Assembly: GCA_951812925.1 (NCBI GenBank)
Contig: OX638370.1
Span: forward strand, 120,666,897-120,730,896
Direction: 5' to 3'
Source of the DNA: Calliopum simillimum
Taxonomy: Eukaryota > Arthropoda > Insecta > Diptera > Lauxaniidae
DNA length: 64,000 nucleotides
The position numbers and the translations under genes are program-made. The notes beneath the pieces are model-generated. The model made no database searches. It saw only the letters and a program-made list of their open reading frames with translations, and was not told where the DNA came from. Of this stretch, positions 54,892 through 64,000 are shown in pieces (the stretch's first letter is position 1; each line of letters begins with the position of its first letter).

Positions 54892-55466
54892 GGAGGAGTG
54901 TTGAAATCTTAACATTCACCTAACATTAATATACTTGTTGGACGCAGAGAATTTCGTTTTTGGCTACGCGGATGCAAATTGGGCCGAAAATAGAAATGAT
55001 CGGATATCCAACAGTGGGTATATATTTTTGATAAATGGTGGAGTTGTAAGTTGGGCCTGTCGAAAACAGACTTGTGTGGCTTTATCTTCAACAGAAGCGG
55101 AGTTTATTGCGTTAGCCAGTGCATGTCAAGAAGCAATATGGATTAAACGAATTTTGGAAGACATGAAACAGTCAACAAACGGGCCAATTATGATTTTTGA
55201 AGATAATCTAAGTTGTCTCAAACTGATTGAGGAGGAGAAATTGTCAAATCGCACAAAACATATTGACACTCGATATCATTTTGTAAAAGATTTTATTCAA
55301 AGAGGCCAAGTAATTTGCAAATACTGTCCAACCGACTTCATGTTAGCAGACTTGCTCACAAAACCATTGGGACCATCAAGAATCAAAATGTTACGTGCAA
55401 ATTCTGGCATTGGTGAATGAGGAGGAGTGTTGAAATCTTAACATTCACCTAACATTAATATACTTG
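54411..55466 (+). repeat. 527-bp tandem duplication at copia 3' end
   Basis: Unit 54411-54937 (RNase H end, purine tract and the first 39 bp of an LTR) is followed directly by a second copy from 54938. The second copy has an intact frame (54935-55420). The first has lost two bases (TG) at about 54547. The junction is TTG shared by the LTR piece and the start of the unit. Confidence 0.93.
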
Positions 55467-55608
55467 TTTCTTTTGAACTAGTAGATTTGTATTTTAATAT
55501 TTATGAAATCATAAAATATTTTTTCAAGTTTGTCATTATAATAAATTTTCTCGAACAGAAAAGTCCAATTCATTTTTATTAAAGTTTTTGTTCATCAGGA
55601 TTTCATCA
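55428..55608 (+). repeat. copia 3' LTR
   Basis: TGTTGAAATC ... TTTCATCA, followed by CATAC. See the element entry. Confidence 0.93.
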
Positions 55609-55737
55609 CATACCCCAGCGAGAAAATTGATTATTGGTGATTGAATAAATATATAAAAAAAAAAAAATGCGAAAACAAATTAAATATATTACTTTTTTTA
55701 ACAAAAAAATTTACTTCTTATCCGAAAATGATTAATA

Positions 55738-56100
55738 GGTAGGGGAACTGATGCTATTGTGGTATAGTTTTTCAATGTGGTATAGTCGCATATCTCCGAT
55801 TTGGTGAAGTTTTATGTATATTCAATAAAGGTAAGTGCTAAATATTGCGAAAAAAGTGTTTAACTGTGTAAATTCACAAAGTTTCCCATTTTATTTTTAG
55901 AATTTTGTAATTTTTAAAAATTGGCCAGTGTGGTATAGTCGGGATTTGCTAATGTGGTATATGAATATTTCTTGTTATTCTTAACATTATTTGATTGCTG
56001 TTTATTTTTTAATGAGAAAAATGAGTTATTATGAACTTATTTCATACCTTTCAAATTTTATATTTGGGTGTATGGTTAAGTATACCACATTACCCTACTT
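55738..56100. mobile_element. Foldback with TGTGGTATA phrases
   Basis: Left end TAGGGGAACTGATGCTATTG, right end ATACCACATTACCCTA. TGTGGTATA occurs about four times on the plus strand and as inverted TATACCACA at the right. Further inverted copies run to 57020, interrupted by the hAT at 56195, suggesting a second nested copy. Confidence 0.55.
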
Positions 56101-56194
56101 ATATGTACCACATTAGCAGACCACTTTACAAGTACTGATCAGTATATATAACACATTGTGCCACCATATATACCACATTGTGCCACCGCACATA

Positions 56195-57004
56195 CAGGGG
56201 CGGATTTACCTAAAAGGCAACATAGGCAGCTGCCCAGGGCGGCAAATTTTTAGGGGCGGCAAATTTCGAACGTTTACACTAGACAAAATGCCACTTTTGA
56301 GTGCGAGACTATAAAACTTTTTACCCAAAAGTGTTCAAGTCCAACATATTGTTGAATATTCTTTTTTTTCTTTCCGTATGATGAAATATAGCGTATTTAT
56401 AAGTATTTTTACGAAAATAAATACTGTGAAGTTTAATTTACCGGAACCTCGCGGTTTGCATGTGATCTGGATTCGAAAACAGTCACACCCATTGAAACTT
56501 TCAATTTTTTCAGAAGTAAAGATCTTGACGTAGTTTTTCCAAACATTGACATTGCTTTCAGAATTTTTCTGTCCATAGCTGTCACAAACTGCAGCGGTGA
56601 GAGATCGTTTTCTTGTTTGAAACGAGTTAAAAATTAATTAAGATCAACTAATGGACAAAATCGCTTGAATTCTTTGGCCTTGTTGACTATAGAAGCAGAA
56701 GTTTTGCGTCACATAGAGTGCGATGAAATAATCAATGACTTCGCGCTTCGTAAAGCGCGACGTAAGAACATGTGACGCGAGCTACAAAAACATGTATAAG
56801 CAACTGTAAATAAACATTGAAAACATTTGAATTAATTTCTTCTAATTAATCACTTTCACCTTTTTGAATTGTACATATTTTCCAAATGTACAAGTTCATG
56901 CGTTTTCAAGGTCAATTCATTAATCAATAACAGAAATAAGGCTGCTGTCTGAGGCGGCAAAATCGCAACTGCCTAGGGCGGCAGATGACCTTAATCCGCC
57001 CCTG
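56195..57004 (+). mobile_element. 810-bp hAT relic, CAGGGGCGG ends
   Basis: Terminal inverted repeats CAGGGGCGGATT plus further matches (GGGCGGCA). Flanked by CGCACATA and CGTATATA, a decayed 8-bp duplication. At 56521-56775 it encodes a degraded hAT dimerisation domain (IAVTNCSGERSFSCLKRVKN, stop, NRLNSLALLTIEAE, INDFALRKARRK). This sequence type occurs in zinc-finger hAT transposases. Confidence 0.85.
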
Positions 57005-57054
57005 CGTATATACCACATTACCTCCCAACTTTTTGAAGACAGCTTTTTGGACTT

Positions 57055-57422
57055 TTTTCAGATTTTGCTCAATAACTTATGCTATAAGCGTTTTTGGAGA
57101 TAATCCAACCAAATATCACTTAAATACTAAGAACTATAAATGCAAACTCCAAACAAAAACTAGGTGAAATCGGACCAGAAGGCGTGGCACCTCCCATATA
57201 AGAAAAAGCTTCAAAAGGCTATGCTGCAAGCGTTTTTGGAGATAATCAAACCAAATTTTACTCAGACACTAAGAACTATAAGTGCAAGCTCTGAATTAAA
57301 ACTGGGTGAAATCGGACAAGAGGGCGTGCTACCTCCCATATGAGCAAAATTTTAAAAATACTGCAGTGTAGGGTTGCAGGGTATTTAATGTTTGGCCAGG
57401 CCAAATTTTACACTCTTACTAG
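57055..57422 (+). mobile_element. DINE/Helitron-like non-autonomous element, locus 3
   Basis: Two units with a 142-bp period (starting 57088 and 57230), then hairpin TTTGGCCAGGCCAAA (57391-57405) and CTAG at 57419-57422. Same family as 5013-5445 and 15690-16170. Confidence 0.55.
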
Positions 57423-60056
57423 TTTTTCTTTTACGTTTAATGATGAGTGGGATTAATTAAAAGTTTTACAAGTAAATTAGGTTAGTAGGGAAATTTATAA
57501 ATAAATTATGAAATATTTTGAAATATACTTATGTACAAATGGAATTGTAAATGATACTACAAAGACTATTGCTTAATGCTTTTCTTTATTTGTTAATATT
57601 TTAATATTTAATATGTTAATAGAAAAATGGAAAGTATCGACAAGTATCGGCGAGAATCCCAAAATCCCTTGTGCCGCGTCTGGACGGAAATGGATTCAAA
57701 TTTTTACAATCCAGATTTTGTACCAGAAGGATTAAAATGGATGAAAAAGACGAAAGACGCAATCTATTTATCTACCTGAATCCATATTCTGATCCAGAAT
57801 TGTGCACCAAATTTCTCGGATATATTTGAATTCAGAATCGGATTTTATTTTAGGAAATATAAATTGTTGCAAAAGTGGATCCATTATAGTTTTGGAAACA
57901 TTGCTAAACCAATCCATTTTCATCAAGAGAATATGGATTATCTTAAAAGATTAAAATGGATTATTACGCAAACATTTTTCCAAGAGCGCGAATTACTTCA
58001 ATTAATATTATCTCTAAAAAGTGCGACAAGCGCAGACCATGTGCTATTATGGAATTATGGAAAAACGCGATGAATGCGACATGAAATATTGCAGGAGCCA
58101 ATCGCACCCCGCGGTTAATTAAGGTCCAACTACAATCCTTTTCAATCCAAGTATGCACTTGGAAAAAAAGCGCGATCAATGTGAATCCAGTCTAATCCAT
58201 TTTAATCCAACTGAAATTATTTAAGTTTACTATATGTAAACCTTTTTTTTACTGCACTTTAAAGTAAATGAATGATATGATGCCATTTTTGAAAGCATGA
58301 AAACATTGCCCGAATTAGATTGAAATAGATTAAAATGGGTTGGTATACAATCCAGAGGTTTCGTGGTCTGGATTGTTTGGAATTATTCGCAATAGGGGCC
58401 TTCCGAGCGGCAAATATTGTAGCAACCACATAAATTCCAAAAATTGCTCAAACAAACGAAAGGAGAATAACTTCGAAACGCAATGCTGACTATAAATTTT
58501 CCAAATTAATTTTTAATTTAAAAACAGGAAGCCCACGCATCTACAAAAACCATAAAAATTAAAACAATGTGCTCAAAGTTAAATTTTACATATTTTAAAT
58601 TTTAATGTGTATATAATGAAAATAGTTTTTCAAAGATTTTTTTACAAATATTGTGTCGTTAAATATCAAAACTTCTTAAGTTCCTCTCTGCTATGGAGGC
58701 AAAATAAAACAAATTTCATTAAATTGATTTTAATATATATTGCATTTTTCCTACATATCAGAGAGGGACTTAGGAAGTTTTAATATTTAACGACACATAT
58801 AAACTTGTACAATACACCTAACCAAAGAAAATAACTAAATATCAATATTATATATTTATGTAAATATAAGTATAAAAATAAATGCAATTAAATATATTTA
58901 TAAATATGTCTGTTTAAATATAATTAATTTATTTAATAACAACTACAACTGCGATTCCATTATCAAAGTTATACCCGGCACAAAAAAACTTTCACAACGT
59001 TTGAATATGCATTCGATTTTTTTGTTGAATTTGTGAATAAATTTTATCTCGAAAACAAAAACTAAAAAAAAAAAACTCATAAGCAAATATTTGTATATTA
59101 TTTGAAATATATAAATGTAGAGCTAACGAGTTGAACCATAAGTATTAAAAATTTAATAAAGCCATTTAACATATGAATGATTCCACATAGGTAAAAGACA
59201 GAGAATTATTAGGAAACTATACATGAAATTACCTGCTTGTAAAATAAATCTTACTACCCAAATAACTCAAAAATTAAATATGTTAACAATTTTAATAGTT
59301 ATAACTGTTGGCAAAAAATGCTAAAAATGGTATTCATAAACAAATGCTGGGCTTAATGAAAAGACAACTGTCTGTTGGCCAGACCGCTTTTGTGTCCAAA
59401 TCTGGGGATAACGAAAGTGTATATAGGTTACCACGGGAATAATACGAATAATGTATAACTACAATTAGTTGAAACAATTTTTTGTTTTCTTTTGAGAAAA
59501 TGTGAAATAGGAACAAAAAAAATCAACCGGTTTTCCAGTCCAGAAAATTTTTACTTAAATTAAGGTAACAAAAGCTATCTAAAATAACCTTTCATTGCGC
59601 ACTGAGACTATTCAAAAGTTTTTACGATTTATACAAAATAAATTGAAAAGAAAAAAGTAAATTTTAAGCCATATTCATATTCATGTTGGACAATAAACTT
59701 AACATTGAAATTTTATGTTAAATGTAAATCTTAATCTTTAACGAGCTACACTAAGTTTCTTTAATCTTTTATCACAATGTACAGGAATGAATCCTACTAT
59801 TTTCTACGTGCTTTTTTTTTTAATTTTAGTATTAATGTGAATTTTGAGTTTCTAGCTTACAGGCAGTATCAATAAAAAAATATATAAGTATGAATATAAG
59901 GGTTTTATAGATTTGGAAAATTATAAAAAAATATATGTTACGTATGTTTTGGTAACTTTCAAGCTTAGTAGAAAAAAAAAAAATAAACTAAACATTAAAG
60001 TAACACTGTAAATAAATCTAGCACTAACAATAAACATATAAATATTAAAGCATATG
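57423..60056 (+). other. Intergenic, AT-rich
   Basis: No gene found. Contains a 146-bp inverted-repeat MITE (58652-58797). Short AT-rich tracts near 60056 probably include the Cdk4 3' UTR. Confidence 0.45.
58652..58797. mobile_element. 146-bp MITE
   Basis: TGTGTCGTTAAATAT-AAAACTT ... AAGTTTTAATATTTAACGACACA, with AAGT-CCTCTCTG continuing the arms to about 48 bp each. Confidence 0.7.
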
Positions 60057-60140
60057 TTACAGGGGCTCCTGCTGAAAGTATTCATGATCTAAGCAAGCCA
60101 ATGCAGAAGGTCGACATCTGTAGTCATACGAAAGCATTTG
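60057..60140 (-). CDS. Cdk4: Cdk4 last exon and stop
   Basis: [20 protein letters not shown] ... QQEPL, TAA at 60059-60057. Acceptor tattttacag. Confidence 0.93.
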   Translation of the reverse strand, partial: QMLSYDYRCRPSALACLDHEYFQQEPL

Positions 60141-61096
60141 CTGTAAAATATTAAAAATATAACATATTCGTTATACAAAAAGTTCGTTCAAATCCATTAA
60201 CAATTAATTCAGTTTACTTACGCTTACTAAATCATTTGCATATTCGCAAAGATAGTGACACAAGTCTCTAGGTTGTTTTGGTGAACGTGCCGGAAAATGC
60301 TCACGAGATAATGATATAGTCTTGGGCCATTGCAACGCACTTGGGCGTCCAGTTAATCTAAAAGTTTAATTAAAGTAAGTCTCAAGTTAAATATGTTTTT
60401 TTTAAAAAAAAAAAAAAATCTTACTCAAATATTCGATCCAATTGATTACCCTCTGATGTGCCTGGAAATAAAGCTTTCCGCGCAAACATTTCTGCTATAA
60501 TACACGCTGAACTCCATATATCCACCGAACTGTTATATGTCTGTCCTAGCAGCACTTCTGGAGCACGATACCAAAGCGTTACCACCACTGAAGTAAGTTT
60601 CATTTCAAAGTCATAGGTTTTTGCTAAGCCAAAATCGGCTATTTTAAGATGACCTTGTGAGGAGATTAATAAATTTTGTGGCTTCAAATCACGATGTATA
60701 ATACGATGCGAATGTAAGAAATCCACACCGGTAAGTAATTCACGAGAGAGTCGCTGTTGTGTAGAAGAAAATAAAAAATATGTAAGTATATGGTAGAATA
60801 TAATCGACTTGTTAGAATAGCTGTGTTTTTGTGGACACTTTATCTTGTGTAAGCACATTCTGAGAAACGCGTGGGATAGTAATAACAAATGTGCTTCAGA
60901 TAAGCCAAAATAAAATGTCCACAAAAACACAGCTAATTTTATAGTCAGCTAAATAGTTACCTGTATTGTTGTGGGTGGCATTCCAGATTTTGGCAGTCTA
61001 TCGATTAGATCTGATAGATCTTGTTCCAAATGCTCAAATACCAGAAATAACATTAATTGACCTTCACGCTCTAATAGTTGACAAACCTCCAAAAGT
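60057..61096 (-). CDS. Cdk4: Cyclin-dependent kinase 4/6, 5'-partial, four exons
   Basis: Cyclin D partner kinase; in flies Cdk4 promotes growth and G1 progression. Minus-strand exons: 60961-61096, 60425-60753, 60222-60357, 60057-60140; GT/AG borders and phases fit, giving 227 residues. Present: hinge and start of C-lobe ([20 protein letters not shown]), catalytic loop [18 protein letters not shown], activation segment [29 protein letters not shown] and C-terminus [18 protein letters not shown]. Lys rather than Thr follows the DFGLA in the position expected for the Cdk4 group. The N-lobe (Gly loop, ATP Lys, cyclin-binding helix) is not found between 61097 and 64000. The [11 protein letters not shown] and [14 protein letters not shown] segments fit Cdk4/6 better than Cdk2. 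Confidence 0.9.
60222..60357 (-). CDS. Cdk4: Cdk4 exon
   Basis: [20 protein letters not shown] through YANDLVS. Acceptor aacttttag, donor GTAAGT. Confidence 0.92.
60425..60753 (-). CDS. Cdk4: Cdk4 exon: catalytic and activation loops
   Basis: [20 protein letters not shown] through NQLDRIFE (split codon). Acceptor ctacacaacag, donor GTAAGA. Confidence 0.95.
60820..60933. mobile_element. 114-bp MITE in a Cdk4 intron, TA flanks
   Basis: GCTGTGTTTTTGTGGACA ... TGTCCACAAAAACACAGC flanked by TA (60818-60819, 60934-60935), as for Tc1/mariner-derived MITEs. It fills more than half of the 207-bp intron 60754-60960. Confidence 0.8.
60961..61096 (-). CDS. Cdk4: Cdk4 exon: hinge region
   Basis: One base completing Arg, then [20 protein letters not shown] through [10 protein letters not shown]. 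Acceptor atttttcag, donor GTAACT. Confidence 0.9.
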
Positions 61097-62181
61097 CTGA
61101 AAAATAAAAAATTTTTATTAAGATTTTTCCCAGAATGTCGTTAAAGCACACCTTTGTTGAGAGCATACCTCAAAACCTAATACCTTTGAGAAAGTGTCTC
61201 GGAAAGCTTTACATATTTACATCACTTTAGTTTGCTTAATTTCGGATATAAACGTTGAAAAAACAACATAAATTCGTTAGTTTTTGTCCCAAATAGGCAT
61301 CATAAATTCCGCCCTTCATCTCAAATTCAAATAATCTATAAACAACTAGGAACGTAAATTAAATTCTATATAAAAGAAAACAATTGCTGCGAGCTTGAGA
61401 AACTTGTCACAGTTCTATGATACAACGGCTGTAACTTTTTTTGTTTCTGGACCGATCGGAATAAGTCAAAAATCAATTTAAAGTTTAAGATTCAAAACAA
61501 TTTCTGTGCTGTCCAAAAAAATAAAATGTGCAGAATTACGTCGGCTTCAATTCTTGTTTCGAAATTTTTTTTTGTCTGAAGCTTCATTTTTCAGTTACTC
61601 GTCAAAAACTGATATTTTAATCTTTAACCCCTAAAATGCGGGGTTAAGCCCCTTTAGCCGAAAAGTTTTTAAGGCCTGATAAACCGTACCAATTTTTTAA
61701 TTTTTTCGGCAAATTTTACCTAATTTTACTGTGCTAAACTTAGCAAGAGCGAGCTGTCAAAATGTCAAAAGACGCCATCCACTAAGCGACTACAGCGACA
61801 AAAGACAACAAGCGGTAACTCAAATAACTAAAAGTCAACTCACGACGATCGCAATTAATGGAGTGGAAATTTAACGAAGAGAAAAATCCAAATTTCCCCT
61901 ACAATAATATTCACCACACAAACACAAAAATGAGAGAGCGAGTACGAGAGAAAACTCTTTTACCCCAACCCAACGAACCACAGAACTACAACCGCGAATG
62001 ACGACAATATACACATGATTTGCGAAAAACAGCTGATTTTTATATTGCATACCATATTACGAGTATAGAGAGAGAGAGTAACCAACCACACACATACATA
62101 AAAAACAACAACAACAGCATAAACAACAATTAAATGATTATTATAATAAATTACGAAGAGAATTAAAATATAAATAAACCT
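61097..62181 (-). other. Presumed Cdk4 intron or upstream DNA
   Basis: Searched on the minus strand for the kinase N-lobe and none found. A CCGCATTTTAGGGG-type short hairpin lies near 61630-61655. Short GA and CAA repeats at 62065-62120. Confidence 0.45.
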
Positions 62182-63050
62182 GCCGAGACAACGACGACTT
62201 TGTTGGTTAGTGACTGATAAAATTCAATGCGACGTCGTCGGTCGCTGTGTGAGTTGTCCATATATTTTTGTTGTTGCCGGCCGGCGGTTGATCGTACCGA
62301 CTCTTCACCCGCTATAACGTCAATAAGTTTCCAAAATAGACCACACAAAATTCTTCATAAATTTTGTTTCCAGCATGCAGTTTTTAAAAATTATTGTGTC
62401 TAAACGATAATAAAAAATTTTTTTTTACTGCAAACGGAGAATGTTGCTGCACGCGCAACTTCTGCTGCATCACTGTTAACGTTGCAGTACAAGTGAATTG
62501 CTGCTGCCGTATACTGCGTCGCGTCGTATTTGTGCTTATGTATTTGTTGTGAAAAAGCGTGACTTTATCAACATTTGCGGCGCCGTTTTGCCGACTGCTA
62601 CTTTGTAATCAATCGCGAAAATATAGAAAAAGAGGAAAAAGCAGAAGGGGAGAGGAACCGCAAAACATGCAGCAGCATTTATTCAATACTAACGGAACGC
62701 GACGGCTTCGTCATCATTTTTGCACTTGTTTTATTTTCCTTTTGCGCTGTTGCTGTGTTGGCTGCTGCTGTTCGCTCGCATTTTGGATGCGTTCGACTGA
62801 GCATGAAGTGGAATTGTTGTTGTTGCTGCTGTCACTGTTGCGTTCGTTCTTTAACGTGTTGAGAGCAGTTCACTTTATTGTGATAACAACACATATCCAC
62901 AATTTCAAATTTGTGTCTACTACGCTCATCGGCGGTTTTTTGTCTTCACAATTTTGCAGCAGGGCAGCAAATTGCTGCTGCGGTATGTTGCTGTCGTCGT
63001 GAGAGGGGGCGGAGTGGCGATTCGGAATTTTTATTAGATTCAGTGATGCC
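62182..63050 (-). promoter_or_regulatory. GC-richer 5'-UTR/promoter-like region
   Basis: Markedly GC-richer than its surroundings. On the minus strand it has CAGCAACAACAACA-type tracts typical of fly 5' UTRs and a potential donor (TCGGCAG|GTTTATTT, after 62182). It may be the first, non-coding exon of Cdk4 or of another gene. The open frames here (minus 62348-62163, plus 62559-63002) are low-complexity and not convincing proteins. Confidence 0.35.
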
Positions 63051-63309
63051 AGTGTTTTTGGAGCAAATTACCCTTAAAAATGGGTAAAAATTAACAAAAT
63101 TCCCATGGCTTTGTTAAAAAAATCCCTTGAATTACCCACGAATAAAAAATGTTAAACATTTTATTATAACATTAAATAAAAAAATTATTCAAGATTATTT
63201 TACATCAAAAAGCGTTTTTAAAAAGTTTTAACACACTAGATGCAGAAAAAATACATATAAATAAATATCAGTTTATTTTCTTAAATGCATATAATATACA
63301 TAATCAGCC
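63051..63309 (+). other. AT-rich DNA, nothing recognised
   Basis: Repeated short TACCC-type phrases (AATTACCC, GGGTAA) near 63067-63140. No element ends resolved. Confidence 0.35.
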
Positions 63310-63607
63310 GTATTTATAATAAAATTTAAACCATGGAATAAGGCTATTCCATAGTTTAACATGAAATTCTGATTTATAAACAATTTTATTCCCGTATGTC
63401 AGTGGTGTCCAAAGCTTATCCCCACGGGCACTTGAGCTTTTGTGCTTAAAAGTTTTCTGTATTTATAATAAAATTTAAACCATGGAATAAGGCTATTCCA
63501 TAGTTTAACATGAAATTCTGATTTATAAACAATTTTATTCCCGTATGTCAGTGGTGTCCAAAGCTTATCCCCACGGGCACTTGAGCTTTTGTGCTTAAAA
63601 GTTTTCT
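63310..63607 (+). repeat. Perfect 149-bp tandem duplication
   Basis: 63310-63458 and 63459-63607 appear identical base for base. Each unit includes CAGTGGTGTCCAAAGC (hAT-terminus-like) and the palindrome GGAATAAGGCTATTCC. Identity implies a recent duplication or an assembly artefact. Confidence 0.92.
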
Positions 63608-64000
63608 GTATACGTATTAACTCATAGATAAGCGTTTAACTGCGTCAGTAGCTGTGCAGATCACCGTCACTTGCCTGCAGCTTACGCAAAATATAAAAGC
63701 TTTCAATGAACTTTTATATATTGACAAAATGCTCTAGTATTTAGTTTAGTTATCACTGTTTTATGGGAAGTGAAACGCCTTTAGCCAAACTCATCTAGTT
63801 CTTCTTTAGAGCTTCCAAAAACCTGTAATACTCTATATTTGTGTGGAATTTTGATGCGTTACCTCAAATACAACATTGAGTATACCATTCTAAATATGTG
63901 TTGTATTTTGGGAGCTGCTCGTCCTCTTATCGAAATCTACATTGTTTTTAGTTAGAGCTTGTATTAACTATTTCAAGAGTTTTTGTCAAATCAGGCTTAA
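63608..64000 (+). other. Intergenic, nothing recognised
   Basis: No coding or element signal supported. Confidence 0.4.

Larger units (their letters stand above)
49795..55608 (+). mobile_element. copia-type LTR retrotransposon, full length but dead
   Basis: 5' LTR 49795-49985 (191 bp) and 3' LTR 55428-55608 (181 bp), both TG...CA and nearly identical apart from a 10-bp indel. They are flanked by CATAC (49790-49794 and 55609-55613). The primer site follows the 5' LTR directly. A purine tract GAGGAGGAG precedes the 3' LTR. Domain order gag, protease, integrase, reverse transcriptase, RNase H is the copia (Ty1) order. Lesions: a hAT element in gag, a deletion in the integrase core, frameshifts near 53940 and 54547, and a tandem duplication of the 3' end. 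Near-identical LTRs imply fairly recent insertion. Confidence 0.95.

Noticed and set aside
62559..63002. 147-residue Cys/Leu-rich open frame
   Set aside because: Low complexity from CAG/CAA tracts of a likely 5' UTR on the other strand; no domain.

Overview
This is AT-rich nuclear DNA from a higher fly. Long introns, dense transposon relics and proteins almost identical in sequence to Drosophila counterparts fit a cyclorrhaphan, and I favour a tephritid fruit fly (inference). Three conserved host genes frame the window. Positions 1349-33832 (+) hold all but the first exon(s) of the non-muscle myosin II heavy chain (zipper type). Positions 40543-49316 (-) hold a complete five-exon dolichol kinase gene. 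Positions 60057-61096 (-) hold the C-terminal two thirds of a Cdk4/6-type kinase. A fourth gene, 47018-48485 (+), encodes a MADF-like protein with long Thr-rich tracts. It lies inside the 7.1-kb first intron of dolichol kinase on the opposite strand.

The remainder is mostly mobile DNA in layers. The 11.7-kb myosin intron carries: a 521-bp foldback element with a perfect 9-bp target duplication; a DINE/Helitron-like repeat; and a 5'-truncated Jockey-type LINE split by a 1,598-bp non-autonomous Transib-like element. That element has CGACG target duplications, and both ends read like V(D)J recombination signals. Later myosin introns hold tandem foldbacks and a 3.6-kb nest of inverted-repeat elements.

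Between myosin and dolichol kinase (36.0-40.4 kb) is a frameshifted gene relic that I read as a Fanzor (eukaryotic TnpB-like RNA-guided nuclease). It is cut off by a 2.4-kb foldback element, and the whole block is flanked by near-identical 35-bp direct repeats. Upstream of dolichol kinase lies a full-length but dead copia-type LTR element (49795-55608). It has an initiator-Met-tRNA-type primer site, a hAT remnant inside gag with an 8-bp target duplication, and a tandem duplication of its 3' end. A second hAT relic lies at 56195-57004.

The myosin gene shows likely alternative splicing at the loop-1 region of the motor: an 8-codon microexon and a 42-codon cassette. It also shows a possible alternative C-terminal exon. 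No rRNA, CRISPR array or intact tRNA gene was seen. The myosin 5' exons and the Cdk4 N-lobe exons were not found and presumably lie outside the window.
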